Shown in pieces: positions 37,316 to 46,913 of a DNA stretch of 64,000 bases. Positions within the stretch are counted from its first letter, which is position 1. Each line of letters opens with the position of its first letter. Under the pieces are notes generated by a model that saw nothing but the letters and a program-made list of their open reading frames with translations, was not told the DNA's origin and made no database searches. This DNA is from Pedobacter sp. Leaf170 (GTDB lineage: Bacteria; Bacteroidota; Bacteroidia; Sphingobacteriales; Sphingobacteriaceae), in NCBI RefSeq assembly GCF_920984665.1, contig NZ_CAKLBP010000011.1:1-64000 (forward strand), read 5' to 3'. The translations under genes were made by a program, and so were the position numbers.

Positions 37316-40188
37316 GGCACTATTTCCTCTAAATAACTCTCAACCGGTGGACAAGCACAAATTAATGACCTGTCGCCATGGCTATCATTTACACGTCCAA
37401 CCGATGGCCAAAACTTACGCTCTAACACATAAGGTAGCGGGAATGCAGCAGTTTGACGGCTATAAGCATGTTCCCATTCGTTAGCGGTAATTACCGAAAC
37501 GGTATGCGGTGCATTTTTTAAAGGATTATCTATTTTATCGAAAGTTAGGTTTTCAACCTGATCAATTTCTTTTTTAATAGCAATTAAAGCATCACAGAAA
37601 CGGTCTAACTCATGTTTAGGCTCAGATTCTGTAGGCTCAACCATTAACGTACCTGCAACCGGGAATGAAACCGTTGGCGCATGGAAACCATAATCCATTA
37701 AACGTTTTGCAATATCGGTAACTTCAATTCCAAATGCTTTGAAAGAACGGCAATCTAAAATCATCTCGTGTGCACAACGACCTTGAGCACCTGAATATAG
37801 TACCGGATAATGTTGTTCTAAACGAGCTTTCATATAATTTGCATTCAAAATAGCATATTTTGTAGCATTGGTTAATCCTTCAGCGCCCATCATAGCGATG
37901 TATGCATGAGAAATAATCAAGATTGAAGCCGAACCCCAAGGTGCAGAAGAAACCGCAGAAATTGATTTTCCTTTGTCGATATCTACCACAGCGTGGCCAG
38001 GAAGATATGGAACCAAGTGCTTTGCAACACCAATCGGACCCATACCAGGACCACCACCACCGTGAGGAATACAGAAAGTTTTGTGCAAGTTTAAGTGGCA
38101 AACATCAGCACCGATATTAGCCGGACTTGTTAAACCAACCTGAGCATTCATATTTGCACCATCCATGTAAACTTGTCCGCCGTTAGCATGTATAGTTTCA
38201 CAAATTTCGATAATGCTTTCTTCAAATACACCATGCGTTGATGGATAAGTAACCATCAAACATGATAAATTGTCTTTATGTAATTCTGCTTTCGCTTTTA
38301 AATCTTCAACATCTATATTACCATTTTCTAAAGATTTAACAACAACAATTTTCATATCGGCCATTGCCGCAGAAGCAGGGTTTGTACCATGAGCAGATGC
38401 AGGAATTAAAGCTACGTTACGATGGAAATCTCCCCTATCCTGATGGTAAGCACGAATAACCATTAAACCAGCATACTCGCCCTGAGCACCAGCATTTGGC
38501 TGTAAACTCATTGCTGCAAAGCCTGTAATTTCACTTAACCATTTATCCAATTCATTAAAAACAGAATAATAACCTAAAACCTGGTCGGCGGGCGCAAACG
38601 GATGTACGCGACCAAAATGAGACCAGGTAACCGGAATCATTTCTGCCGTTGCGTTTAATTTCATTGTACAGCTTCCCAATGCAATCATCGAGTGGCAAAG
38701 CGATAAATCTTTAGCCTCTAGTGATTTGATGTAACGCAACATTTCATGTTCTGAATGGTGCGAGTTAAAAATTGGGTGTGTTAAATATTCAGAAGTACGC
38801 TGTAAAGCCGAAGGAATAACTGTAGTAACATTTTCTACAACTTCAACCTGGTCTGCCGCTACCGCTTTTACTTTAGCAAAGATTTTAGCGATTAAAGCTA
38901 CATCTTCAAAGGTTGTGGTTTCATCAATTGAAATGGTTGCAACATTCCCAACATAATTTAAGTTGATTTCGTTATCTAAACATCCAGAGTGAATACCGCC
39001 TTTTAAATCGCCTAAATCGAAACGAATCGTATCAAAATAAGCAGAATTTAATTGCTCGTAACCTAAGCTTTTTAATGTTGAGGCCAAGCTTATTGCCAAA
39101 CCATGTGTACGTTCTGCAATGGCTTTTAAACCTTTCGGACCGTGATAAGCTGCATAAAACCCAGCCATAATAGCCAATAAAGCTTGTGCCGTACAAATGT
39201 TTGAAGTTGCTTTATCTCTACGAATGTGTTGCTCGCGGGTTTGCAAAGCCATACGTAAAGCGTAATCACCGTGGCTATCGATGGTTACACCAATAATACG
39301 GCCAGGGATTGAACGCTTATATTCATCTTTAGTTGCAAAAAATGCTGCGTGAGGACCACCGAATCCCATAGGAATACCGAAACGTTGTGTTGTACCAACC
39401 ACAATATCTGCACCCCATTCGCCTGGAGGCGATAATAAGGTTAAGCTTAAAATATCTGCAGCAACTGTTAATTTAATGTTTTGGTTGTGCAGTTCTGAAG
39501 CAAAGTTTTTGTAATCGAAAACCTCACCATTACCAGCAGGATATTGAACAATTGCACCGAAAAAATCTTCTGTAGCAACGAAATCCAAATGGCTACCAAT
39601 AACCAGTTCAATTCCGTATGGATTTGCACGGGTTTTTAAAATATCTATCGTTTGCGGAAAAACCAATTCAGATACAAAATATTTCTTTGCAGCTTGATTT
39701 TTACGCGTACTGTATTGCATAAACATTGCTTCTGCCGCAGCTGTACCTTCATCTAAAAGAGATGCGTTGGCAATTTCCATTCCGGTTAAATCGATAACCA
39801 TAGTTTGAAAATTTAACAAAGCCTGTAAACGGCCTTGAGCAATTTCAGCCTGGTAAGGTGTGTATTGGGTGTACCATCCCGGATTTTCAAAAACGTTACG
39901 CAAAATTACGCCTGGCGTAATCGTATCATAATAACCTTGACCAATAAAGCTTTTGAAAACCTTATTTAACAACGAAGTTTGTTTTAAAGCACCAAGATAT
40001 TCAGTTTCTGATTTTGCAGCAGGCAAATTTAAAGGTTGTTTTAACCTAATTGCACCTGGCACAGTTTGTTCAATCAGCTCATCAATAGAATTTACCCCAA
40101 CAGCTTGCAGCATTTCTGCTGTATCTGCCTCATTCGGCGCAATATGACGGTTTTGAAAATCTTCCTTGTAATGGATATTTAAGCTCAT
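37312..40188 (-). CDS. gcvP: Glycine dehydrogenase (decarboxylating), P-protein
   Basis: This 958-aa PLP enzyme of the glycine cleavage system decarboxylates glycine and passes aminomethyl to the H-protein lipoate. It is the fused homodimeric form (P1 and P2 in one chain). The PLP lysine is near residue 700 in [40 protein letters not shown] and [17 protein letters not shown] are further family blocks. No gcvT or gcvH is adjacent. I looked upstream for a glycine riboswitch and saw none; a TACCTTTG -7 box lies 25-32 bases before the ATG. Confidence 0.97.
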   Translation of the reverse strand: MSLNIHYKEDFQNRHIAPNEADTAEMLQAVGVNSIDELIEQTVPGAIRLKQPLNLPAAKSETEYLGALKQTSLLNKVFKSFIGQGYYDTITPGVILRNVFENPGWYTQYTPYQAEIAQGRLQALLNFQTMVIDLTGMEIANASLLDEGTAAAEAMFMQYSTRKNQAAKKYFVSELVFPQTIDILKTRANPYGIELVIGSHLDFVATEDFFGAIVQYPAGNGEVFDYKNFASELHNQNIKLTVAADILSLTLLSPPGEWGADIVVGTTQRFGIPMGFGGPHAAFFATKDEYKRSIPGRIIGVTIDSHGDYALRMALQTREQHIRRDKATSNICTAQALLAIMAGFYAAYHGPKGLKAIAERTHGLAISLASTLKSLGYEQLNSAYFDTIRFDLGDLKGGIHSGCLDNEINLNYVGNVATISIDETTTFEDVALIAKIFAKVKAVAADQVEVVENVTTVIPSALQRTSEYLTHPIFNSHHSEHEMLRYIKSLEAKDLSLCHSMIALGSCTMKLNATAEMIPVTWSHFGRVHPFAPADQVLGYYSVFNELDKWLSEITGFAAMSLQPNAGAQGEYAGLMVIRAYHQDRGDFHRNVALIPASAHGTNPASAAMADMKIVVVKSLENGNIDVEDLKAKAELHKDNLSCLMVTYPSTHGVFEESIIEICETIHANGGQVYMDGANMNAQVGLTSPANIGADVCHLNLHKTFCIPHGGGGPGMGPIGVAKHLVPYLPGHAVVDIDKGKSISAVSSAPWGSASILIISHAYIAMMGAEGLTNATKYAILNANYMKARLEQHYPVLYSGAQGRCAHEMILDCRSFKAFGIEVTDIAKRLMDYGFHAPTVSFPVAGTLMVEPTESEPKHELDRFCDALIAIKKEIDQVENLTFDKIDNPLKNAPHTVSVITANEWEHAYSRQTAAFPLPYVLERKFWPSVGRVNDSHGDRSLICACPPVESYLEEIVP

Positions 40189-40212
40189 GCGTTATGAATA
40201 ATAATTTGCGTG

Positions 40213-40220
40213 CAAAGGTA
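40213..40220 (-). promoter_or_regulatory. -7 promoter box of gcvP
   Basis: TACCTTTG on the - strand fits TAnnTTTG exactly and lies 25 bases upstream of the gcvP ATG. The -33 region has no clear TTTG. Confidence 0.5.
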
Positions 40221-40870
40221 ACGAAAAGGGCGTTGTATTTTGCTATATATAAGTGTAAAAAAGGTGTCTTATTTACGATTAAAAGCTACAAAAATAGTAG
40301 ATTATAAACTTATTGACACACTCAAACGTTTGTGTGCTTTATTGCTAAAAATTTAAATTATTTGGAAAGCGCTGCTTGTGTAAAAATTTAAGTTTGTTCC
40401 CGCCATTTGCTACAATCTTTTTGTTAATTTTTGTCAGTTAATTTAAAGTTTCTACAAACAAAAAGTATTTCCGCGGCTGTTGGGTTTAGTAAAATAAACC
40501 TGTGCTAAAAATGTCAGTTTAAACCCATTCAAAGTTTTATATCTTTGAAATATTAAACCTACATGAATTATGGGTCTTAATTTTATTAATAAACATGAAC
40601 GTTTGACTAAGCCAAAGCATAAAATCTTCGTTCTACTTATTACCGGCCTAACATCCCGTACGTACGGGATTGGGGAAGCACAGTCAAAGCCAACTCACTG
40701 ACTTTAAAACAAAAATTTTCAGCTGGCGTTTTTTGTTTCTTTTTGACGTCAAAAAGAAAAAAGCCCGTCCGGTCAGGACAAAACAACATGCTTAATTGAT
40801 ATTAGAATACAGTTTTAATACTACAAACGATTTTTTACACCCATAACTCACGTTAATCATTTAAGATTAC
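40221..40870. other. 650-bp gap with palindromes and a possible decayed gene start
   Basis: Visible structure: the reversed AGCGAATGGCGGG-type block at 40392-40423; an 18-bp perfect palindrome ATCCCGTACGTACGGGAT at 40653-40670; and a 24-bp perfect palindrome at 40736-40759 centred on GACGTC with arms TTTCTTTTT and AAAAAGAAA. A + strand -7 box TATCTTTG lies at 40540-40547, 22 bp before a short frame (40570-40701). Confidence 0.6.
40570..40701 (+). pseudogene. Possible remnant of a gene start (43 codons)
   Basis: ATG at 40570 opens a 43-codon frame beginning MGLNFINKHERLTKPKHKIF followed by VLLITGLTS, a basic region then a hydrophobic stretch, like the N-terminus of an exported protein. A TAnnTTTG box sits 22 bp upstream. 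The frame then runs straight into a palindromic repeat (40653-40670) and stops. It may be the start of a lost gene cut by repeat insertion; chance is also possible. Confidence 0.25.
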
Positions 40871-41713
40871 ATGCCAAACTCAAAAAATAATGTTGCTCTT
40901 TTAGTTCACGCCTGCGATCGTTATGAATTTTTATACAAAGGTTTCGACTATTCATTTTCTAAGAACTGGGATTTTAAAATTCCTTGCAACTATTATTTTG
41001 CTACGGAAATAAAAGATGCAGAAGTTAATGGCTTTACCAATATCAAATCTGGCAAAGGCGAATGGGCAGATAGACTTGCTAATTTACTCAAAAATATTGA
41101 TGAGGATTATGTGCTCTATTTTCAGGAAGACATGTGGTTAAGTAAACCGGTAAATCCTAAATTCTTTACTGAATTATTCAAGTTAGCTACTATAAATAAC
41201 TGGAAACAAGTAAAACTTCATAGTTCTGATGTTTATGTAACAAAAGAAACTGATAATTTTATTGAAGGATTTAATATTGCAGAGGTAGATAATAAGGCGT
41301 CAAATTTTTTAATGTCTCACCAAATTACCCTTTGGAAAAAAGATTTTCTATTGGCTCAACTTCACAAAAGAGAACATCCCTGGCGAAACGAAAGAAAAGG
41401 AACAAAACGTTTAAAAAAGCTTAACCCATTAATCCAGCATATAGATTATTTTGCAGAAAACGGAGCTGATGAAATTAACATAAATAAAAAACCGATAAAG
41501 CGAAGTGAATATTATGCCGTTTCTTTCAACAGCACCTTGAATTTCAATGCAGTTCGTTTTATCGAAGAGCTAAAATCTGGCAACAAATCAGAACAAGATT
41601 ATGCGGCAGAACTGCAAAATCATTACGATAATGATTTAACCCATGACGGAAAACCAAAAGCAAAAAAAGTAGATTTATTTAAAAGATTTAAAACCTGGTT
41701 TTTGAATAAGTAA
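40871..41713 (+). CDS. Putative glycosyltransferase-like protein
   Basis: This 280-aa soluble protein opens NVALLVHACDRYEFLYKGFD, resembling the first strand of GT-A glycosyltransferases. DEDYVLYFQEDMWLSKPVN at about 77-95 has the acidic cluster (E-D) where GT-A enzymes keep their DxD metal motif. The C-terminus is lysine-rich (KPKAKKVDLFKRFKTWFLNK) and could be membrane-associating. I cannot name donor or acceptor. No cell-wall gene is adjacent. Confidence 0.55.
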   Translation: MPNSKNNVALLVHACDRYEFLYKGFDYSFSKNWDFKIPCNYYFATEIKDAEVNGFTNIKSGKGEWADRLANLLKNIDEDYVLYFQEDMWLSKPVNPKFFTELFKLATINNWKQVKLHSSDVYVTKETDNFIEGFNIAEVDNKASNFLMSHQITLWKKDFLLAQLHKREHPWRNERKGTKRLKKLNPLIQHIDYFAENGADEININKKPIKRSEYYAVSFNSTLNFNAVRFIEELKSGNKSEQDYAAELQNHYDNDLTHDGKPKAKKVDLFKRFKTWFLNK

Positions 41714-41717
41714 AAGT

Positions 41718-42281
41718 TTACTTCTGCACTTTCCAACCTTCATCCTTACTTAACTTCAATCTATAAGTTTTGGTTATGAAGTCGCTGTTTTCATTTGCGT
41801 TTTTATCAAAAGGAGCAAAAACTGTATTTACCTTTTTTAATGAAACAGTAACTTTGGCTGTACTTGAATTTACCTGAGAGAAATCAACTGGTTTTTCATC
41901 TGAAAGAACGTATTCCACAACTTTAACCGTAGCCTTATCATCATCTTGCTTTAAAACCAATGGACTTGCTTTTTCGGTTAACGTCACTCGATAAAGGAAA
42001 CTGCTATCTTTCGATAAAAATTTTTTGTTCGCTTCTTTTAAGTTTAATGTTACCATTCCGGTACCTTCTAAAGTTTTGTATTTAGCTAAATCTTGTTTAT
42101 CACTTTTGCTGCTAAATTTAATTTCTCCAAAATTAAACCGTGTTGTTTTGTATTCCGGGTTAGCAGTCAAGTAGTCTGTAATTACACTACCCGCTTCTTC
42201 CTGATTAATGGTGGTTTTGGTTTTACATCCGGCGAAGCCGATAATAAGAAAAGATAATATATAAAGGATATGTTTTTTCAT
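41718..42281 (-). CDS. Lipoprotein of unknown function
   Basis: This 187-aa protein has a lipoprotein signal with lipobox FAGC (MKKHILYILSFLIIGFAGC; acylated Cys19). The mature part is beta-rich and Lys/Thr-rich with no recognised domain. It converges tail to tail with the glycosyltransferase-like gene, 4 bp apart. Confidence 0.75.
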   Translation of the reverse strand: MKKHILYILSFLIIGFAGCKTKTTINQEEAGSVITDYLTANPEYKTTRFNFGEIKFSSKSDKQDLAKYKTLEGTGMVTLNLKEANKKFLSKDSSFLYRVTLTEKASPLVLKQDDDKATVKVVEYVLSDEKPVDFSQVNSSTAKVTVSLKKVNTVFAPFDKNANENSDFITKTYRLKLSKDEGWKVQK

Positions 42282-42319
42282 GTTTTTGAATTTGCTTTTT
42301 AAAGGTATTTATTTTTAGG

Positions 42320-42532
42320 TTAACCGCAAAGAACGCTAAGTTTTTCGCAAAGAAAAAGAAGAGTTTAGGCTACATATTTTACCGCAGAGTGAACAGAGGC
42401 TTTACCGAATTCACAAATCTTGAATACTTAACTCAGTGTTCTCTGTGTTTTTCTTAGTGTGCTTTGTGGTTAAAAATTCAACACCCAGCTTTGTGTTCTT
42501 TGCGCACTTATCTATGCGAACTTTGCGGTTAA
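42320..42532. repeat. 213-bp element with 12-bp inverted ends
   Basis: TTAACCGCAAAG at 42320-42331 and CTTTGCGGTTAA at 42521-42532 are exact inverted ends. Inside are further matching words (GCAAAGAACGC and GTTCTTTGCGC; GAGTGAACAGAGG and CAGTGTTCTCTGTG), so the whole can fold on itself as a long imperfect hairpin. It carries no coding frame. This type of accgcaaagaacgc element is one I associate with Bacteroidota intergenic regions; a MITE origin is inference. Confidence 0.75.
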
Positions 42533-42540
42533 TTATTAAA

Positions 42541-43434
42541 CTAAGCAGGCCGTCTCAAATACTTCAAATTTGGAATTACCATTGCCGATAATATTACGAA
42601 AACGCCAACCCACCGCAAAAAAGAAACCTGCTCTTGTAACACAAAGCCAGCCATCATTACTGCTACGGGCAATTCTGCGGCACTTAAAATTGAGCTTAAA
42701 GCCGTACCAATTCTTGGAACACCTTCTGCATAAAATAATGGAGGGATAACGGTTCCGAAAACAGCTATAATCAAACCCCATTTCAATAAACTACCGCTTA
42801 AAGCGCCATTGAATAAAAATGTGGGCGGAAAAATGATAAAAATTAAAATGCAGGCGCCCGTAATCATTAAAGCACTTTTCTTTAGTGGAGGATATTCATT
42901 TCCAATTTTTCCACTCAGCATTAAGAAACCAGCATAGCAAACCGCCGCTAACAACCCAAAGCCAATTCCGGTTAAGCTTAAACTTTTAATACTCGTTTCT
43001 ACCATACCGCTTGCTAATACTGTTCCGCCTAAAACCAGTAGAATTGCTATAAACTGTAATCCTGAAGGTTTCTTTTTAAAGATTAAGAATTCGAGTAAAA
43101 TACTCATCCAAATAAACTGCATTAATAAAATAATGGCCACAGAGTTTGGAACAAGCTTAACGCATTGGTAGTAGAAAACACTAACAAGACCGGTACAAGT
43201 TCCAGCCAAAACCATTTGCCACCAAGGCGTTTTAGTCTCAATTGCTTTTGCTTTATATTTCCGGGTTTTGGTTTGAAAGAAAAAGAGTGTCCATAAAATA
43301 ACGGCACCAAAAAAAGCCTGGGCGCCGGTTACATCGCCTAATGTGTAGCCTTCATGGTAAGCAAGTTTTACAAAAGTTGACAGGATGCCAAAACTACAGG
43401 CACCAAAAAAGACAAGGATAATTCCTTTTAACAT
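42541..43434 (-). CDS. EamA/DMT-family transporter
   Basis: This 297-aa protein has ten hydrophobic helices in two EamA halves, each with its own Gly/Pro-rich pattern (FFGACSFGILSTFVKLAYHE in the first, GLLAAVCYAGFLMLSGKIGN in the second). DMT proteins export or import amino acids, sugars or drugs. The substrate is unassigned. It is separated from pdxJ by a perfect REP-like hairpin. Confidence 0.9.
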   Translation of the reverse strand: MLKGIILVFFGACSFGILSTFVKLAYHEGYTLGDVTGAQAFFGAVILWTLFFFQTKTRKYKAKAIETKTPWWQMVLAGTCTGLVSVFYYQCVKLVPNSVAIILLMQFIWMSILLEFLIFKKKPSGLQFIAILLVLGGTVLASGMVETSIKSLSLTGIGFGLLAAVCYAGFLMLSGKIGNEYPPLKKSALMITGACILIFIIFPPTFLFNGALSGSLLKWGLIIAVFGTVIPPLFYAEGVPRIGTALSSILSAAELPVAVMMAGFVLQEQVSFLRWVGVFVILSAMVIPNLKYLRRPA

Positions 43435-43449
43435 GATATTTTTTAATTA

Positions 43450-43510
43450 CGTCATTGCGAGGCACGAAGCAATCTTATCTTAAAAGGTTGCTTCGTGCCT
43501 CGCAATGACG
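43450..43510. repeat. Perfect REP-like hairpin between EamA and pdxJ
   Basis: Arms 43450-43472 (CGTCATTGCGAGGCACGAAG + CAA) and 43488-43510 are exact reverse complements over 23 bp around a 15-nt loop. It is the cleanest copy of this repeat in the window. It lies 20 bp beyond the pdxJ stop and 15 bp before the EamA start. Confidence 0.92.
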
Positions 43511-43530
43511 ACTTTATTATTTGCAGCTTA

Positions 43531-44247
43531 TTACGCTAACTGTTGTAAATATTTTTGAATTGTTGTTTCCAAACCCAAATATAGCGCATCGCTAATCAGC
43601 GCATGGCCAATAGAAACCTCTAACAAACCAGGAATACTTTGGGCAAAGTAATGTAGGTTATGCAAATCCAAATCATGCCCTGCATTGATACCTAAACCCA
43701 AATGGTTGGCATATTTTGCCGCTGCGATGTAATTTACCACAGCTTTTTCTCTATCTGCGAAATAATTTTGAGCATAAGCCTCGGTGTATAATTCAATTCT
43801 GTCTGTTCCGGTTTCAGCAGCACCTTCAATCATTTCTACAACGGGGTCGACAAATATTGAAACGCGAATGCCTTCTTTCTGAAAAACAGCAACCATTTCT
43901 TTAAGATAATCTTTATGTTTTAGGGTGTCCCAACCATGGTTTGAAGTTATCTGACCTTCGGCATCTGGCACCAAAGTAACCTGAACAGGTTTATTGGCTA
44001 AAACCAAATCGACAAATTTATCTTCACGGCAGTTACCCTCGATATTAAATTCTGTTGAAATAACGGCTTTCAAATCATAAACATCCTGATAACGAATATG
44101 GCGTTCATCTGGACGCGGGTGTACAGTAATACCTTGCGCACCAAAACGCTCACAATCTAATGCAACTTTAACTAAATCAGGATTGTTGCCGCCACGACTG
44201 TTGCGTAAAGTAGCAATTTTGTTGATATTAACCGATAACTTTGTCAT
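43531..44247 (-). CDS. pdxJ: Pyridoxine 5'-phosphate synthase
   Basis: This 238-aa TIM-barrel enzyme closes 1-deoxyxylulose 5-phosphate and aminoacetone phosphate into pyridoxine 5'-phosphate (vitamin B6, DXP-dependent route). Family motifs: [17 protein letters not shown] at the N-terminus, [13 protein letters not shown] for the phosphate site, [13 protein letters not shown], and [10 protein letters not shown] near the C-terminus. It is full length and divergent from the GT39 gene with an 84-bp intergenic region holding promoters for both. Confidence 0.96.
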   Translation of the reverse strand: MTKLSVNINKIATLRNSRGGNNPDLVKVALDCERFGAQGITVHPRPDERHIRYQDVYDLKAVISTEFNIEGNCREDKFVDLVLANKPVQVTLVPDAEGQITSNHGWDTLKHKDYLKEMVAVFQKEGIRVSIFVDPVVEMIEGAAETGTDRIELYTEAYAQNYFADREKAVVNYIAAAKYANHLGLGINAGHDLDLHNLHYFAQSIPGLLEVSIGHALISDALYLGLETTIQKYLQQLA

Positions 44248-44251
44248 GCCG

Positions 44252-44299
44252 TAAAGATAAGGCTTTGCCTTTGTTTATCTCAAAGCTTAAATAAATTTG
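44252..44299. promoter_or_regulatory. Divergent promoters of pdxJ and the GT39 gene
   Basis: For the GT39 gene (+): TTTG at 44270-44273 and TAAATTTG at 44292-44299, 18 bp apart, fit the Bacteroidota -33/-7 pattern. For pdxJ (-): TTTG at 44284-44281 and TATCTTTA at 44259-44252, 21 bp apart, match with one deviation. The pdxJ -7 box is so close to the ATG (44247) that its mRNA would be nearly leaderless. Confidence 0.5.
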
Positions 44300-44331
44300 A
44301 CTTTTTTTTGCTCATATTTGTTCAAATCGTC

Positions 44332-45972
44332 ATGAATTTAAAGGATACAACATTATATAAAATTTTAATTGCAGCACTCGTAATTGTTAGCAGTTTTGCT
44401 CTTTTTAGTGGGGTTATGGAGCCAGATGGAGCACTTTATGCTTCGATGGCAAAAAACATAATTATTTATAAAGACTGGCTTAACCTATACGGCCGAGGAG
44501 CAGATTGGTTAGATAAGCCACATTTAACTTTTTGGATAGCAGCTGCTTCATTTAAACTTTTTGGCATCTCTGCATTCGCTTATAAATTACCTAACTTTTT
44601 ATTCGGGTTGCTTGGCGTTTGGTATTTATATAAGCTGGCAAAAGATATTTATGATGAGAAAACGGGACTAATTAGCGCTTTAATTTTTCTGAGCGCCCTG
44701 CATATTGGCACATCAACTTTTGATGTAAGGGCAGAGATTTACATCACCACGTTTACACTGGCATCCATTTATCATTATTATAAAGCGCAACATTATTCTT
44801 TCTGGCATGTCGTAGCAGGTTCGTTTTTTGCAGCTTGCGCAATACTAATAAAAGGAATTTTTGTATTGATTCCCGTTTTTGCCGGCTTCATCATTTATTG
44901 GTTATTTACAAAACAGTATAAACAACTGTGGCAACCAAAATGGTGGATAGCAATTGTTTTAATCTTTGTATTCATTACGCCAGAATTATACTCCCTTTAT
45001 ACACAGTTCGATTTACATCCTGAGAAAGTTGTTTTTAACAGAACCGGCGTATCAGGTTTAAAATTTTTCTTTTGGGATAGCCAATTCGGGAGATTTTTTA
45101 ACAACGGACCAATTAAAGGTAAAGGAGATATTTCTTTCTTTTTACACACAACTCTTTGGGCATTTTTACCTTGGTCGGTATTGCTTTATGCAGCAGTTGT
45201 AAATTTATTTAAAAAGAAAAACCGGGATAATCTGGCACCAGAAAGTATTATTATTTGGGCAAGTGCGGCAGTAACTTTTTTAATTTTTTCATTGTCGAAG
45301 TTCCAATTACCACACTATATTTTAATTGTTTTTCCTCAGTTTGCCATTATAACGGCTTTGTATTTGCAGAAGCTTGAAATAAAAGGTTTAAAGGGATTTC
45401 TGATTGTACAGAATGTTATTTATGCATTGGTTATCATATTACTTTCTGCGCTAGCATATTATTTCGGCTTTAATAATTATGTAATAGCAATAATCATGAT
45501 AGCCATTATTTTTATTGTGGCTTTTATCATTTTTAAAGGATTTAAAGTAGAAACCATCATTGGCAGAAGTGTATTCCTTTTTATCGGTTTGATGGCATAT
45601 TTATTTGTTTTCTTCTATCCTGCCCTTTTAAAATACCAATCTGGCAGTGAGGCCGGAACATGGTTAAAGAAAAATTACCCAACCGCTAAACCTGCAGTTT
45701 TAAATTATATAGATGCTTTTTCATTTGATTTTTATGCCCCAGGCGAAGTAAAATATTTGCGGAATTATGAAGATTTAAATCAATATAAGAACACGAAAGA
45801 TTTAGTTTTATACGTTTCAGAAGTTGAGCTTCCTAAATTAAAAGCATCCTATAATGTTCAAGTTTTAAATTCTTTTGAATACTTTCATATTTCTAAATTA
45901 ACGCCAAAATTCCTAAACAAAAACTCAAGAAACCGGGTGCTGGAGCACTTTTATTTGGTTAAAGTAAATTAG
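44332..45972 (+). CDS. GT39/ArnT-like GT-C glycosyltransferase
   Basis: This 546-aa integral membrane protein is of the PMT_2 (ArnT/dolichyl-phosphate-mannose transferase-like) family. The first loop has the catalytic acidic residues in GVMEPDGALYASMAKNI (E-P-D). About 12 helices are followed by a 90-residue soluble tail. Such enzymes transfer sugars from a polyprenyl-phosphate to lipid A or glycans in the periplasm. The ATG at 44332 (MNLKDTT) is preferred over an upstream TTG. The GtrA gene follows after 1 base, a natural partner. Confidence 0.88.
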   Translation: MNLKDTTLYKILIAALVIVSSFALFSGVMEPDGALYASMAKNIIIYKDWLNLYGRGADWLDKPHLTFWIAAASFKLFGISAFAYKLPNFLFGLLGVWYLYKLAKDIYDEKTGLISALIFLSALHIGTSTFDVRAEIYITTFTLASIYHYYKAQHYSFWHVVAGSFFAACAILIKGIFVLIPVFAGFIIYWLFTKQYKQLWQPKWWIAIVLIFVFITPELYSLYTQFDLHPEKVVFNRTGVSGLKFFFWDSQFGRFFNNGPIKGKGDISFFLHTTLWAFLPWSVLLYAAVVNLFKKKNRDNLAPESIIIWASAAVTFLIFSLSKFQLPHYILIVFPQFAIITALYLQKLEIKGLKGFLIVQNVIYALVIILLSALAYYFGFNNYVIAIIMIAIIFIVAFIIFKGFKVETIIGRSVFLFIGLMAYLFVFFYPALLKYQSGSEAGTWLKKNYPTAKPAVLNYIDAFSFDFYAPGEVKYLRNYEDLNQYKNTKDLVLYVSEVELPKLKASYNVQVLNSFEYFHISKLTPKFLNKNSRNRVLEHFYLVKVN

Positions 45973-45973
45973 A

Positions 45974-46354
45974 ATGGATTTAATCTTTCGCATCGTAAAG
46001 TTCGGTTTAACAGGTCTTTTAGGCATGGCGATAGATTTTGGCGCAACATGGTTGTGTAAGGAGAAACTAAAAATCAATAAATATATTGCCAATGCAGTTG
46101 GTTTTAGTTTGGCCGTAACAAATAATTATTTAATTAATAGAATTTGGACTTTCCAAAGCACAAACACACATTGGGGAACAGAATTTTTTAAATTCCTTGC
46201 CGTAAGCTTATTTGGATTAGTCTTAAATACCGTTATTATTTACTTTTTTCACCAGCGTAAAAACGGCATTAACTTTTACTTAGCTAAGTTTTTTGCAATA
46301 GTTCTGGTATTTATATGGAATTTTTTAGCAAACATGCTGTTCACTTTTAAGTAA
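45974..46354 (+). CDS. GtrA-family membrane protein
   Basis: This 126-aa protein has four helices, with the GtrA signature FGLTGLLGMAIDFGATWLCK at the N-terminus and AVTNNYLINRIWTFQ between helices 2 and 3. GtrA proteins are thought to flip polyprenyl-phosphate-sugars across the inner membrane, which suits the upstream GT-C enzyme that needs such donors. The two are evidently one operon. Confidence 0.92.
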   Translation: MDLIFRIVKFGLTGLLGMAIDFGATWLCKEKLKINKYIANAVGFSLAVTNNYLINRIWTFQSTNTHWGTEFFKFLAVSLFGLVLNTVIIYFFHQRKNGINFYLAKFFAIVLVFIWNFLANMLFTFK

Positions 46355-46469
46355 CATTTTTCCCAACATAATAGAACACCACAAGCCAAATCAAGCCTTT
46401 AATCAGGAAAAATAGAAAGCCTATTAGGCCAACCCTTTTAAACCATAACTTCAATTTCTCTTTATTCAT
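46347..46469 (-). CDS. 40-aa single-helix membrane protein
   Basis: This short gene reads MNKEKLKLWFKRVGLIGFLF and then FLIKGLIWLVVFYYVGKNVT, ending TAA at 46347. The basic amphipathic start followed by one Trp/Phe-rich helix is a pattern I recall from very short Bacteroidota open frames lying in similar places. Its end overlaps the gtrA stop by 8 bp, convergently. No frameshift or stop disturbs 40 codons in an AT-rich region. Function is unknown; translation is unproven. Confidence 0.55.
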   Translation of the reverse strand: MNKEKLKLWFKRVGLIGFLFFLIKGLIWLVVFYYVGKNVT

Positions 46470-46559
46470 GGTGATGATTGTAAAGATAAATGATTTAGAG
46501 TAGATTAGAAATATTTTAAATAAGGATTAATGGGCGTTTAGTGTAATGCTAAATAAAAT

Positions 46560-46913
46560 TTATAATGATTTTTTAATTGGCAGTATTGTAATTTCTTTTG
46601 CTTTAAAACGGTTTTTTACAATCTCTCCGCTCACTTCTGCTTTGCTAACAGCATTACAAAAGCCATGTTCACCGTGTGCATCGCCGAAATCATCAATGTT
46701 TTTACCATCAACAAAGTAAGGTTTACCATCAATCCGGATTGCTAAATCGCAGCTTTTACCTTTCCCGCCTTGTGGGCTGGCAAGCATTTTGAATTGACAT
46801 TCGCCGCAGGCGATATCTACAACTTGTTTTGTGATTACTTTTTTAGGAGATGTTTGAGTATTTGCGTTTAAACTAATTGCGCTAATAAATAAGGCGAGGG
46901 GCAAGCTTTTCAT
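46560..46913 (-). CDS. DUF6370-like exported protein
   Basis: This 117-aa protein has a signal peptide (MKSLPLALFISAISLNANTQ). The mature domain has a compact cysteine pattern: DIACGECQFKM, GKSCDLAIRIDGKPYFVDG and HGFCNAVSKAEVSGEIV. This matches my memory of the family annotated DUF6370 in Bacteroidota, of unknown function; the CxxC and conserved His/Asp (DDFGDAHGEHG) suggest a metal or redox site. It stands alone. Confidence 0.7.
   Translation of the reverse strand: MKSLPLALFISAISLNANTQTSPKKVITKQVVDIACGECQFKMLASPQGGKGKSCDLAIRIDGKPYFVDGKNIDDFGDAHGEHGFCNAVSKAEVSGEIVKNRFKAKEITILPIKKSL

Noticed and set aside
40189-40500. Glycine riboswitch before gcvP
   Set aside because: No paired GGAGAG-type aptamer pattern is seen on the - strand; the leader after the -7 box is only about 20 nt.
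43450-43510. Terminator for pdxJ
   Set aside because: The hairpin is strong but has no T tract on either side and belongs to a dispersed repeat family, so it is listed as a repeat.
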